Positions 1 through 9,080 of a DNA stretch of 64,000 nucleotides are shown here, in pieces (positions within the stretch are counted from its first letter, which is position 1; the number at the start of each line of letters is the position of its first letter). The translations under genes were made by a program, and so were the position numbers. The notes beneath the pieces are model-generated. The model was not told the DNA's origin. It saw nothing but the letters and a program-made list of their open reading frames with translations, and ran no database searches. Location of the stretch: positions 2,170,001 to 2,234,000 of the forward strand of contig OZ241900.1 of NCBI GenBank assembly GCA_965203615.1, written 5' to 3'. This stretch comes from VXNE01 sp965203615. Lineage in GTDB: Bacteria; Pseudomonadota; Gammaproteobacteria; Pseudomonadales; Azotimanducaceae.

Positions 1-35
1 AATCCCGCCGACAACACCACGACAGGAGACACACA

Positions 36-248
36 TTGAATTGGATTGAAACGCCTAGTTCTTCTAACATCGCACGCTACAAGTTTGACGCGGCGGCTCA
101 AGTTCTAACCGTCGAGTTTAAGAGCGGAGGAACCTATAACTATTATGACGTCCCGCAATACGTTTTCGAGCAGATGAGGGCTGCACAGTCGAAAGGCGGG
201 TTTCTTGCCCAAAACGTCAAAGGTATCTATAGGTATGCGCGACTATGA
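36..248 (+). CDS. KTSC domain protein
   Basis: This is a 70-residue protein made almost entirely of one KTSC domain. The family pattern is visible: SSSNIARYKFD at the N-terminus, then VEFKSGGTYNYYDVP, and a C-terminal SKGGFLAQNVKGIYRY carrying the Lys and Ser of the family name. The start is TTG at 36 with an AGGAGA Shine-Dalgarno at about 24-29. KTSC domains occur alone or fused to lysyl-tRNA-synthetase-like and nuclease contexts, and their molecular role is not settled; a nucleic-acid-related role is often suggested. The gene faces the helicase/SbcCD-like operon end to end and may belong to that island, but no functional link can be shown from sequence. The family call is firm and the function is unknown. 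Confidence 0.85.
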   Translation: MNWIETPSSSNIARYKFDAAAQVLTVEFKSGGTYNYYDVPQYVFEQMRAAQSKGGFLAQNVKGIYRYARL

Positions 249-333
249 CCGTGCAACCCACCACGGAAGTGAGTACTCACATGCACCGTAGCCTACAACA
301 TCTGTTCCCGCGTCTGGGATAACGTGCCCTCGC

Positions 334-3300
334 CTAATCACTACGCGATAGCAGCGTACCCAAATCCACCACTTGATCCGGCGACTCGGCCTCGTAATCC
401 ATCGGATGACAGGTCAGAACAATAACCTGTGAACCCTCCGCCGCCTGTGCCAGAAGCCGTCGCATCCACTCCATGCGGGTCTCGTCGGTCTGCGTGAGTT
501 GGTCGTCGAGCACCACGAATGTTCCCAAGGCCTCCGCGATCGCTAGTCGCAGCACGAGGGCGATCTGTTCTCGGGTTCCGACTGACAGCGTGCCGAACTC
601 CCGCTCCGAGCCATCGAGCTCGATGCCCGTCGCATCGAGTTGGGGTCCCAGCGCCAGCTCGCCGTACCGGCCGCCGGTGAGGCCAGCGATCCGTTCGCTG
701 ACCGGCTGCACCAAAGCGCTGCCGAGATGCGCTGCCCCAGCCTTCTCCGCCTCGCTCAAGGTTTCTTGGAGGAGTTGCCACGCCTGGTAGTCGAGTTCGA
801 ACTCCTGCTCGCGCCGCGCCAGTGCCTGCGACGCCTCCTGCGCCTGCTCGCGCCGCTCGTCAAGATGCTGACCGCCCGTCTGCTCCAGTGCGCCCTCGGC
901 CTTGCGTAGCTCAGCCTCGAGCTCCCGTACACTTCGACCCGCCCGGTCGGCCCCTTCCCGCATGGCATCGGGATCCGGGCCTTCCTCCAGGGGCGGCAAC
1001 GCGTCAAACGCCTCCCGTGCTGCGTCGCGGGCGGTCCGCAGAGCATCGAGATCGAGGCCCGTCGCACGCTCTCTCAGGAGTGGTGCCTCGCCCTCCAGCC
1101 GGGCCAGTTCCATCCGAGCCTCACCGAGCGCAGATTCAGCGGCGTCGTGCGCACGCTGCTGCTCGGTCTGCGTCTTCGTCAGACTCTCCAGAACGGTGCG
1201 TGCTTCCCCGACCTCGTCCTCGGCTTCCGTACGCAGCACCTTGAGTTCTGCGTTGAGGGCGGCCAGTTCGCGATCAAGCGACCCCCGCTCCTCGCCGGCA
1301 TTCTCCAATACGGCCTTCCAGTCCTCGAGTGCCGCCGCCTGCTCTGCGAACTGATCTTCCAGCTCTCTCTGTCGCGTTCGTTTGTCCTCCAGTTCCCGTA
1401 CATTGCCCTCGATCCGAGCGCCCATCCGCTCCGTCAGCGTCTGGCGTTCGTGCAGGTCTGTCTGCACCGTTTCGATCTCGCTGCCGAGTGCGGCGTCATC
1501 GAGGGGATCGTCGAAAGCCGCGACCAGCTCGTCGACCGCCTGGCCCGCCTCCAGGTTCTCCGCCAAGTCTTCCGCGCACCGGTCGCGCTCCGCCCGAGCG
1601 GTGACGAGGCGTTGTTCGATGATGTTGCGTCCCTCCGCTCGGAGCGCGGCCGCTTCCGCTTCACGGATCAGTTCATCCGCCTGCGACCGAAGCCGCGCGG
1701 CGCGCTGGTGCAGGGCCACGAGTTCGTCGAGGCTGCTGCAGCCCGTGCGGCCGAACATGGCCCCCGATGCTGTCTGCCAGCGGGCCTCTGCGGCATCCGC
1801 CTTTTCCTTCAGGTCACGGCCACCCCCACGCACGCGGAACTTCGCCACACCGGGAAGCTCGAGGGCGAGTTCCCGTGTGGCCTCCAACTCGATAGACGTG
1901 CCGACCTCAGGAGTCAGCGTCCGCACATCCCCGTCCACGTCCACTTTGGCCTCGATGGCTGCTTCCACCGTTAGCTCCGCGGTGAGCCCGACCGATAGCT
2001 GCGCCGCAGCGATACGCCACTCCTCTTCCGCAGCGCGCAGTCGGCCGAGTTCCTCTTCATCCGGCGCGTTGAGGGAGGCGGCCTCCTCGTGCATGGCCCC
2101 GGCCTGGGCCTCACTTTCGCTCGCCTGCCGTTCGAGCCCAAGAGCATCGGCCCGTTCCTTCTCCAGCGAAGCCGTCGACGCCGCGGCCACCCGGTAGCCG
2201 GCGACTAGGCGTTTGAGTCGAAGGCTATCGATCTTCTCTTCATCCCGCGCGTTCGCGTGAGCGGCCTCCGCAAGCATCTCGCGCTTCTTGTCGAGCGCCG
2301 CCTCAAGGTGTTTGATGTCCTGCGCACCCACCTTGACCGCCGCCCCAAGGTCGCGGATTTCCGCCGCCTTCTCGACGCATCCCGCCAATGCCGCCAACTT
2401 CTGTTGCAACTCCAGGCGGGCGTTCTCGCGTTCCTGTTCCCGCAGCCGCCGCCGTTGTTCCGCATTGCCCGACTCGAGTTCCTGCAGGCGCGCTCGTGCC
2501 GCTTCCACGCGGGACGCCGTGTCGGCTAGCGTCTCGCCGAGTTCCTTTCGTTCGTCCTCCAATGACTGAAGCCGGTCCTTCGCCTCGGCAACGGCCCTCT
2601 CGTTCGCCCTAAGCCGACCAATCGCCGACTTAGCCTCCGTGAACCGCTCCTCGGCCGCTTTCAAGGCCTTTTTGCGGGCTACGCCCTCCTCATTCCCCGC
2701 AATGTCGGCAAGCAGCTGTTCGCGCTCCGACCGGGCGTCGGACAGTTGCCCACTCACCTCTTCGATGCGTGTCCTTACGCCTTCGGCTTCCTCCGACTGG
2801 CGGCGCACCTCCCGCTCCCGGTCCTCGACCCGCCGGCGGTCGTCGGCCAGGACCCGCCAAGGCGACCCCCTGCCTCGACGCTTCTGCCCGGTGGGCGTAA
2901 AGGCCTCGTCGACCCGCGCCTGGACGACATCGACGATCTGCTTGAATCGGGGATCTTCCGCGAGTGCGTGCAGGGCCTCGGTCAGCCGATCGCGGCCGGA
3001 GGCATCGGGGTCGGCGGCGAGGCTTTGGTCGAGGACGGCTTCGACATCGCCCTGGTCGGGCAGCAACGCCGTGGTGATGAGGGACGACGGCATGCCGCGG
3101 CGGCCTCGACCGCCAGGCGCCTCGATGCCCCAGCGCAGGAGCTCCTGCAGCCTGCCGTCGACTTCGCGGCCACGCGCATCGGTGTCGAAATGCTCACCGT
3201 CACGCGACGCGTCGAGGAACGCTTTGCCGCCGCTACCGCCGGCAAACGTCTTGCGGATGCGCCACACGCGACCATCGTCGTCCTCGAAGGTCACACACAC

Positions 3301-3507
3301 CTCGGGGGGTTCCTGGGCGTTCCAGTCCTGCAGTGCGCTCGCCAAGGAGGATGTGGCAGGTAGCAGAAACGCGGCGCGCAGAGCCGCGACCAGCGTCGAC
3401 TTACCGAGCTCGTTGGGGCCGTGCAGCACGTTTAAGCCCCGCCGCACGTCCACCGCCCCTTCGGCGATCCCCGCGCAATGGCGCACCTCGATACGACGGA
3501 TCCACAT
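334..3507 (-). CDS. SbcC/Rad50-like SMC ATPase
   Basis: This 1057-residue protein has the architecture of Rad50/SbcC/YhaN ATPases. The N-terminal half-site has Walker A GPNELGKST at residues 30-38. Long heptad-like Glu/Arg/Leu coiled coil fills about 200-900. The C-terminal half-site has the signature LSVGTREQ and Walker B FVVLDDQLTQTD. The second acidic residue of Walker B is D rather than the usual E. No CxxC zinc hook is obvious, which fits YhaN-like rather than classical SbcC proteins. Its start lies only 3 bp after the stop of the SbcD-like gene, and that gene overlaps the helicase, so the three are one transcription unit. The likely job is ATP-driven opening of a partner nuclease on DNA ends. 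Whether it acts in repair or in phage defence cannot be decided here. Confidence 0.85.
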   Translation of the reverse strand: MWIRRIEVRHCAGIAEGAVDVRRGLNVLHGPNELGKSTLVAALRAAFLLPATSSLASALQDWNAQEPPEVCVTFEDDDGRVWRIRKTFAGGSGGKAFLDASRDGEHFDTDARGREVDGRLQELLRWGIEAPGGRGRRGMPSSLITTALLPDQGDVEAVLDQSLAADPDASGRDRLTEALHALAEDPRFKQIVDVVQARVDEAFTPTGQKRRGRGSPWRVLADDRRRVEDREREVRRQSEEAEGVRTRIEEVSGQLSDARSEREQLLADIAGNEEGVARKKALKAAEERFTEAKSAIGRLRANERAVAEAKDRLQSLEDERKELGETLADTASRVEAARARLQELESGNAEQRRRLREQERENARLELQQKLAALAGCVEKAAEIRDLGAAVKVGAQDIKHLEAALDKKREMLAEAAHANARDEEKIDSLRLKRLVAGYRVAAASTASLEKERADALGLERQASESEAQAGAMHEEAASLNAPDEEELGRLRAAEEEWRIAAAQLSVGLTAELTVEAAIEAKVDVDGDVRTLTPEVGTSIELEATRELALELPGVAKFRVRGGGRDLKEKADAAEARWQTASGAMFGRTGCSSLDELVALHQRAARLRSQADELIREAEAAALRAEGRNIIEQRLVTARAERDRCAEDLAENLEAGQAVDELVAAFDDPLDDAALGSEIETVQTDLHERQTLTERMGARIEGNVRELEDKRTRQRELEDQFAEQAAALEDWKAVLENAGEERGSLDRELAALNAELKVLRTEAEDEVGEARTVLESLTKTQTEQQRAHDAAESALGEARMELARLEGEAPLLRERATGLDLDALRTARDAAREAFDALPPLEEGPDPDAMREGADRAGRSVRELEAELRKAEGALEQTGGQHLDERREQAQEASQALARREQEFELDYQAWQLLQETLSEAEKAGAAHLGSALVQPVSERIAGLTGGRYGELALGPQLDATGIELDGSEREFGTLSVGTREQIALVLRLAIAEALGTFVVLDDQLTQTDETRMEWMRRLLAQAAEGSQVIVLTCHPMDYEAESPDQVVDLGTLLSRSD

Positions 3508-3510
3508 GGC

Positions 3511-4680
3511 TCAGCCCGTCTCCATCTCATGCACGAGCCGGTACAGGTGATGCAAGGCGCGTCCGGCGACCTTCGGTTCCGTCGCCGCCTTGGCGCGAAG
3601 CCGATCAACGGTGACGCGCACGGCGTCCGGCAGGTTCGCCCCGAATTCGATCGGCGCGTCCACCGCCAGCCGGAACCGCTCACGGTCCACCGTCAGGACA
3701 CCCACCTTCGGGCTGGCCGCCATCGAGCCGGACAGCGCGCCGAGAAGGCCCTCTGCCTCGTCGTACTCGGCCATCGGTACCTCCATGTCGAGGACGAGGC
3801 GCAGGACGGTGCGGCGCAGGTCCGGGTCGACAAGCAGCACTCGTAAGGCTGCAAGCGAGGTGCAGGTTTCCTCCCGCCACGTCCAGCGTCCTACGGACTC
3901 GGGTCTAACGATGGCGCGTCGGCGTCGATCCCGCGGAAAGAACACGATGGCCACGTTCCCCGTGTCGCGTTCGCCGAAGTTGGTGGCTTCCGGCGCCCCC
4001 GGGTACACGGTGGGGACCGCCGCTTCCGGTTCCACCTCCCGAAACGCGTGCGTGTCGCCGATCGCGAGGTAGTCCAGGCCACGATCCACAGCTGTGCCGA
4101 CGGCAATGGGGAAGTTCGTTTGATGACCCTCGATGTCGAACGTCTGACCGTGTACGAGGCCAATCCGAATGCGGTCGTCGCCCTCCTCGCGCTCCGGCAG
4201 CGAGGACGCAAGGTCTGTCTGTCCCGCCCGTGAGGTGCACGGGGCGGCGACCACCATGGCGCCATCTCCCACGGACAGTTCCCAGCCCTTGCGGTCTACG
4301 ACATGGACATACGCTGGCAGGCCGGCGCGGAACGGGTGCGACGGGTCGTAGAGGGAGTTCGGCGTAAGCGGGTCGTGATTGCCGGGTAGCAGGATCACCG
4401 GCCGGGTCCAGTTGCGGCGCGCGAACTCGCGCAGGACGCCGCCCCACCACGGCTCGTCGGGCGACGGCTCGTCAAAGAGATCGCCCGCGCAAAGCACAGC
4501 GTCGACGTTGCGGCTCTCGGCGAGATCCAGAATCCGGCCGACGGCGTCGAGCCGCGCACGGGTGAGCTGCTGTTCCTGGTCGCGCTCGAAGGCGGGGAAA
4601 CGGCGCCCGAGGTGCCAGTCGGCGGTGTGCAGCAGCGTCAACGCCACGTCGGTCTCCTTTGCGTCTGCACGGTCGGTCAC
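3511..4680 (-). CDS. SbcD/Mre11-like metallophosphoesterase nuclease
   Basis: This 389-residue calcineurin-like phosphoesterase of the SbcD/Mre11/YhaO type shows all the metal-binding motifs in order: LLHTADWHLG (D-x-H), CAGDLFDEPS (GDxxD), LLPGNHDP (GNHD), LVHGQT and AIGDTHAF (GDxH). The roughly 130 residues after the catalytic domain would form the capping and ATPase-contact region. The GTG start at 4680 overlaps the helicase stop as GTGA, so translation is probably coupled. The next gene begins 3 bp downstream and encodes the Rad50-like partner. Family knowledge predicts a Mn-dependent exo/endonuclease working with that ATPase. Coupling to an SNF2-type helicase instead of standing alone as sbcDC is the unusual point. 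Confidence 0.88.
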   Translation of the reverse strand: MTDRADAKETDVALTLLHTADWHLGRRFPAFERDQEQQLTRARLDAVGRILDLAESRNVDAVLCAGDLFDEPSPDEPWWGGVLREFARRNWTRPVILLPGNHDPLTPNSLYDPSHPFRAGLPAYVHVVDRKGWELSVGDGAMVVAAPCTSRAGQTDLASSLPEREEGDDRIRIGLVHGQTFDIEGHQTNFPIAVGTAVDRGLDYLAIGDTHAFREVEPEAAVPTVYPGAPEATNFGERDTGNVAIVFFPRDRRRRAIVRPESVGRWTWREETCTSLAALRVLLVDPDLRRTVLRLVLDMEVPMAEYDEAEGLLGALSGSMAASPKVGVLTVDRERFRLAVDAPIEFGANLPDAVRVTVDRLRAKAATEPKVAGRALHHLYRLVHEMETG

Positions 4681-7616
4681 GCGATCTCGAACGCCGCTAC
4701 CAGCAGGCGCTCGACCGTCGGTGCGGCGTAACGCCGACGGTGTGCCTGCCTGCGTGCACGTTCGTAAGTGTCGTCATTTCTCGCCTCCAGCGCGGCGATC
4801 TGCCGGTCGAGGCGCTCGAGTTCGGTCTCTGCGGCGCGCACCTGGGTGTCCACCCGGCCTCGCTGCTCGGCACCCATCGCCCGGTCGCGGGCACGCTCCG
4901 CCGCAACGAGACGCTGCTGCTGTCGCTCGCGCGCGCGCCGCAGCACCAGCGTCCGGTCTCCGAGGTAGCGGTCGAGCTGGTCCATCGTGTCGCGGAAGTC
5001 CGGCTCGTCCGCGTTCGCCAACTCGTGGCGGTCGAAGAATAGCTCCTCGTCCACGACTTCCTCGAGATCCTCTTCGGTCACGTGAAGCGGCGGATCGAAC
5101 GGCGGCACGTCCATGCACGGCTGGCGGACGAGATCTAGCGCGGCTTCCGCGGGACGCAGCACCTCGGCGTCCTCAAACACTGCGGTTACCCGCAGCCGGT
5201 CCTCCCGCTCAAAGCCGTGGTGCATGATCCGCGTCAGCGCCAGGCGTCCGCGGCGGCCCCTGCGTTCCCGCAGTGCTGGCGGGGCGTTGGGGCCAAGATC
5301 GAATCGGACCCGGAAATCGGTGCCCGCGTCGCGGGCTTCAGCGACGGCCGCCGCGATAAGCGGATGCGAGAGATGCACAGTGTCCATGCCGTTGGATTGT
5401 GTCCCGCCGACCGCCACCGAGGCGCCGCCGACCAGGGCCGCGGGCAAGCGCGTAGAGGCACCGATGTGGAGCACGCGCCGTCCGTCGCGCTCCTCCGCGC
5501 TCCAAGGCACCTCGGCCGCGTCCAGATACGCGGTGAGCATCCGCTCAAGCTCCGCGTCGAAGGTGGCGAGTTCAGCCGTCAGGTCCGTCCGGATGCGCCG
5601 GAATACGTCCCGCACCGAGTTGTCGAGGCCGGTCTCGATGAGGCCGACTGTGCGTTCGCGGACGCGCTCGAGGGCTTGCCGGCGATCTTCCAGCGAAGCG
5701 CCAAGGCGACGCAGTTCCTCCTCTACCTCTGCGACCGAGCGCGCCCGGTCCCAGATGCGGCGCAGTTCGCCCTCGAACTCCGGGCCCAACGCTGAGACCA
5801 ACTCTTGGGAAGCGTCGGACCGGGGCGTCTGCAACACGACATCGGACATGTCAAGGACATCGCCGAACAGATCGAGCTTCGTGCTGAGGATGTCGAATGT
5901 GAGCCGCTGCGCCTGGTTGTCACGGGCGAGGAAGTTGATGACTGTGACGTCGCGCTTCTGTCCGTAGCGGTGACACCGACCGATCCGCTGCTCGATCCGC
6001 TGGGGGTTCCACGGCAGGTCGTAGTTGATGACGGTGTCGCAAAACTGCAGGTTCAGCCCTTTCGCACCCGCCTCCGACGAGATCATGACCGTAGAGCGCT
6101 GTCGGAACTCGTCAACGAGCGCAAGGCGCACGGCCACCGATGTGCTCGGAGTCCGGGAGCCGCCGCCATTGGCGTCGCGCCACATGGCGAGCGCTGCCCT
6201 AGCCCGCGGCGAGTCGTTGTTGCCCCGGAACAGCGTGACGTCTTCGTCGCGCAGTTCCGTCTGTTCGAGCAGGAGCTCGCGCAGGTAGTCTTGGGTTGTC
6301 AGGGACTCGGTGAAGATCACGACCTTGCGCCGGTCCGTCGGCCGGTCTATGACCATCCGTACGGCCTGGACGAGGCACGCCGCCTTGCTGTCCCGCGGCA
6401 ACGCGCGGGCGCGGCGGACGAAGCCCTCGACCTGTGCGAGTTCGGCCCGGATCGCCTCCGTCGCCTGCAGCTGCGGCGTCGCCGGAACCGAAGTCGCGCC
6501 ATCGCCGATGTCGTCATCTTCCTCAAGGTCGCGCGTGAACTCCGCTGCGGTATTCTCACTCGCATCGCCCTCCCCGAGCATTCCGCGCAGTCTCGAAGCG
6601 ACCCGATCTAGACTCTCGGCTAGCGCCGGGATCGACGACGCCATGCGCCGGTGAAAACCGAGCAGGAGCAGCTGACGAGCATTCCCCCGGAAGGCTTGCA
6701 AGCTAGGCGACAGGAGGTATTCCGTTACGTCGTCGTAAAGGGCGCGCTCGTCCGGGCTCATGTAGTACTCGAAGAGCTGCGCGCGCCGACCGACGAAGGG
6801 ACGGTCCAGAAACTCCTGTGCCTGCCGCCGGAGCGTGCGTTGTATCACTGTGGCGAGTCGCCGCCGAAGTTCCTCGGACTGGTGAGTCGCAACCCCACGG
6901 CCATCATCGGCGCAGAAGACATCCTCGAACACGGGTTTGTCCCCGAGCAGCGTGCCGCTCGGGTCAACGTACTGAACGAGGCCCCACAGTTCACGCAACG
7001 AATTCTGGATCGGCGTCGCCGTCAGGAGCAGCACGGGCGATGCGCCGATCACCCGGCGGACCCGGTGCGCCATGAGCGCCTGCGGGCTCTCCTCGTCATA
7101 GATGCCCGCCCTATCGTAGCGGCGGTGAATCCCCGCGAAGACTTCGTGCGCCTCGTCAATGAGGCAAAGGTCCCAAGGCGCAGCCGCCAAGCGTGACGCT
7201 CCTGCCTCGCCACCGGCGTACTCGCGTCCCGCGAGGAAGACGCCCTGCTCTTCCGTGTCGACTGACGGATCAGCGGCTTCAAGCGCCTCGATATCAAACA
7301 GGTCTACGAGCTCGGCCTGCCACTGACCGAGGAGCGGACGCGGTACGACAATGAGGATGCGCGTCGCGCCCTCGGCGAGCAGTTGGGCGATCACAAGGCC
7401 CGCCTCGATCGTCTTGCCGAGTCCCACCTCGTCCGCGAGGATGCAGCCGCCCTCCGGAATCCGCCTCAGAGCGAACATCACCGCGTCGATCTGGTGGGGA
7501 TTCGGGTCGACGCGTCCGCGGCGCTGGGAGGAGACCTGACGGCGACGCTCGCACGCGCGGCGCTGGCGGACGAGGTCTTCAGCGTAGTAGCGGCGGTGGA
7601 TGGGGTGCAAGTGCAT
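4677..7616 (-). CDS. SNF2/RapA-like DNA helicase-translocase
   Basis: This is a 979-residue superfamily-2 ATPase if started at ATG 7616. The open frame continues upstream to 7925, but that part is not conserved-looking and would overlap the divergent nuclease gene. Visible motifs are PHQIDAV (Q-like), ADEVGLGKTIEAG (Walker A), LIDEAHEVF (DEAH), LLTATPIQNS (motif III), and in the second RecA lobe GLNLQFCDTVINYD followed by EQRIGRCHRYGQ. Spacing and motifs resemble HepA/RapA-type SNF2 proteins. The last 250 residues are acidic, then a basic coiled coil rich in Arg/Glu (about 890-960). No nuclease motif is seen in it. It is the first gene of the operon with the SbcD- and SbcC-like genes. It probably translocates on duplex DNA and delivers substrate to the nuclease complex; that role is inferred from operon structure. 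Confidence 0.88.
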   Translation of the reverse strand: MHLHPIHRRYYAEDLVRQRRACERRRQVSSQRRGRVDPNPHQIDAVMFALRRIPEGGCILADEVGLGKTIEAGLVIAQLLAEGATRILIVVPRPLLGQWQAELVDLFDIEALEAADPSVDTEEQGVFLAGREYAGGEAGASRLAAAPWDLCLIDEAHEVFAGIHRRYDRAGIYDEESPQALMAHRVRRVIGASPVLLLTATPIQNSLRELWGLVQYVDPSGTLLGDKPVFEDVFCADDGRGVATHQSEELRRRLATVIQRTLRRQAQEFLDRPFVGRRAQLFEYYMSPDERALYDDVTEYLLSPSLQAFRGNARQLLLLGFHRRMASSIPALAESLDRVASRLRGMLGEGDASENTAAEFTRDLEEDDDIGDGATSVPATPQLQATEAIRAELAQVEGFVRRARALPRDSKAACLVQAVRMVIDRPTDRRKVVIFTESLTTQDYLRELLLEQTELRDEDVTLFRGNNDSPRARAALAMWRDANGGGSRTPSTSVAVRLALVDEFRQRSTVMISSEAGAKGLNLQFCDTVINYDLPWNPQRIEQRIGRCHRYGQKRDVTVINFLARDNQAQRLTFDILSTKLDLFGDVLDMSDVVLQTPRSDASQELVSALGPEFEGELRRIWDRARSVAEVEEELRRLGASLEDRRQALERVRERTVGLIETGLDNSVRDVFRRIRTDLTAELATFDAELERMLTAYLDAAEVPWSAEERDGRRVLHIGASTRLPAALVGGASVAVGGTQSNGMDTVHLSHPLIAAAVAEARDAGTDFRVRFDLGPNAPPALRERRGRRGRLALTRIMHHGFEREDRLRVTAVFEDAEVLRPAEAALDLVRQPCMDVPPFDPPLHVTEEDLEEVVDEELFFDRHELANADEPDFRDTMDQLDRYLGDRTLVLRRARERQQQRLVAAERARDRAMGAEQRGRVDTQVRAAETELERLDRQIAALEARNDDTYERARRQAHRRRYAAPTVERLLVAAFEIA

Positions 7617-7790
7617 GGTTGGGGAGTTTAGCTGGGCGGGGTGTTGGTCGGAAAGCGCGGGTCGCCGGGCCTCGCCGCAGCCCATCGCAGTCCGAGCGAC
7701 CGACCCGAACCATGTGGTATCCCAACTCGCGCGACACACCCGGGCGCCCAGGGGCGGGCAAGCTTCACCATTTGGGATTACTAGCTTAGC

Positions 7791-7817
7791 TATACTTGAA
7801 CTACTTGAGCTACTTCT
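7791..7817 (+). promoter_or_regulatory. Putative -10 box and 9-nt tandem repeat before nuclease gene
   Basis: TATACT at 7791-7796 is a good -10 match in an A+T-rich patch of an otherwise G+C-rich intergenic region. It merges with a tandem repeat ACTTGAACT-ACTTGAGCT-ACTTCTG (7794-7817) that runs straight into the GTG at 7818. No convincing -35 is visible. The repeat could be an operator or a slippage-prone element. This is a sequence observation only. Confidence 0.3.
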
Positions 7818-8858
7818 GTGGAGCGAACATCCATGTTGCTGAGCATTGATCCTCAGTCCCGATACTTGGAAAAGAAACGTACTGAAAGTCTTGGCAATTT
7901 CGGTCTGGATGAGCGGGCGTTGCAAGACATTCTCTTCCGGTCACTTGACCGCCTATTTCCCGAAGATGAGCTCGTCTTGCTCATGCAATCGCGACGATGG
8001 AGGGAAGAACCGGACCTGATGGCGATAGACAAGGAAGGGAGTCTCTACATATTCGAACTTAAGATTTGGGAGTCACAAACCGAGAATCTTCTCCAAGTGC
8101 TCAGATATGGGCAGATGTTCGGCGCTTCGGAGTACGATGATCTGAATAGGCTGTATGAACGCGTCCCGGAACACAGCCAATCGTTAGAGGACGCACATAA
8201 GTTGAAATTCGGTTTAGAAATCCAGAAGCGGGACTTCAACCGCACGCAGGTCTTCGTAGTGATGACTAACGGGCTTGATTATCGAACGCGGGAGGCAATC
8301 CAATATTGGCGGCGCGCCAAGCTCGATGTTCGTCCGTGGGTGTATCGGGTTTACCGTGGGAGCGACAAGGAGATGCTACTTGAAATGTCGGCCTTCCGGG
8401 TAGAAGACAATCCCTATGAGGATATAGCGGAAGGCTACTACATCCTCAACACCAACTCCGGAGACGGGTCTGATATGACAGATCATGACGACATGCTGGC
8501 GAACGCGAAGGCAGCCGCGTATTACGAGCCGTGGAAGTTCAGGATCGAGTCATTGCAGCGAGGTGATACCGTTTTCTTGTACCAATCTGGAGTCGGCATC
8601 GTTGCTTTTGGCAAGGCGGACGGGAATCTCCAGAAGAACCCGTACCGCGGGATGCCTGATGATGGCGAAGAAGGGACGGCGGAATACTCCATGAAGCTCT
8701 TGTCCTTTAGGAGAGTATCTCCTCCACTTGAAGCAGCCGAAATCAAGAGGATTACCGAGGTCGATTACGTATTCATGCAGACCATGTTTGGCGTCGGCGA
8801 GGACAGTGGCCAGAAGGTCATGAGCCATTTGCATGAAGATGGTCGACTACTGGGTTAG
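7818..8858 (+). CDS. PD-(D/E)XK nuclease with PUA/EVE-like C-terminal domain
   Basis: This is a 346-residue protein from GTG 7818; ATG 7833 is an in-frame alternative. The N-terminal half has a PD-(D/E)XK core: EEPDLMAIDKEG (catalytic D), then LYIFELKIWES (ExK), preceded by a helix with LQDILFRSL. This arrangement resembles NucS/DUF91-like and restriction-type nucleases. The C-terminal part (about 220-330), including YYEPWKFRIESLQRGDTVFLYQ followed by GIVAFGKADG, has the hydrophobic-turn pattern of EVE/PUA-like domains, which can read modified bases. A nuclease plus reader would suit restriction of modified foreign DNA. The gene is divergent from the helicase-SbcD-SbcC operon with about 200 bp between the starts, so they may share regulation. 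The nuclease call is fairly sure and the EVE call is tentative. Confidence 0.7.
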   Translation: MERTSMLLSIDPQSRYLEKKRTESLGNFGLDERALQDILFRSLDRLFPEDELVLLMQSRRWREEPDLMAIDKEGSLYIFELKIWESQTENLLQVLRYGQMFGASEYDDLNRLYERVPEHSQSLEDAHKLKFGLEIQKRDFNRTQVFVVMTNGLDYRTREAIQYWRRAKLDVRPWVYRVYRGSDKEMLLEMSAFRVEDNPYEDIAEGYYILNTNSGDGSDMTDHDDMLANAKAAAYYEPWKFRIESLQRGDTVFLYQSGVGIVAFGKADGNLQKNPYRGMPDDGEEGTAEYSMKLLSFRRVSPPLEAAEIKRITEVDYVFMQTMFGVGEDSGQKVMSHLHEDGRLLG

Positions 8859-9080
8859 TTGTGGCCTCTACCCGGCCACGTGGATTCCAGACCCGCCCAG
8901 CCATCGCTTAACTCCTTGACGCGCCGCACGTGATAATCAGTGGCACTACCGGTCGCGGCCAGGCAGTCGGCCCACTGCTGCCAAGAGCATCTGATCACGC
9001 TGGAAGAGCTCGCTGCGGCAGCAGGCGTCTCGGTACGGTCATGAGAGGACGTTGCCGAAGCAGGCATCAATTGTACGAGA

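Noticed and set aside
1147..1974. A 275-codon plus-strand open frame
   Set aside because: It is antisense to the coiled-coil region of the SbcC-like gene.
7617..7925. N-terminal extension of the SNF2 helicase
   Set aside because: It would overlap the divergent nuclease gene and its promoter, and the extra residues look like translated intergenic DNA.
8859..9080. Possible tRNA or small RNA in the gap after the nuclease gene
   Set aside because: No cloverleaf, T-loop or CCA pattern could be found.
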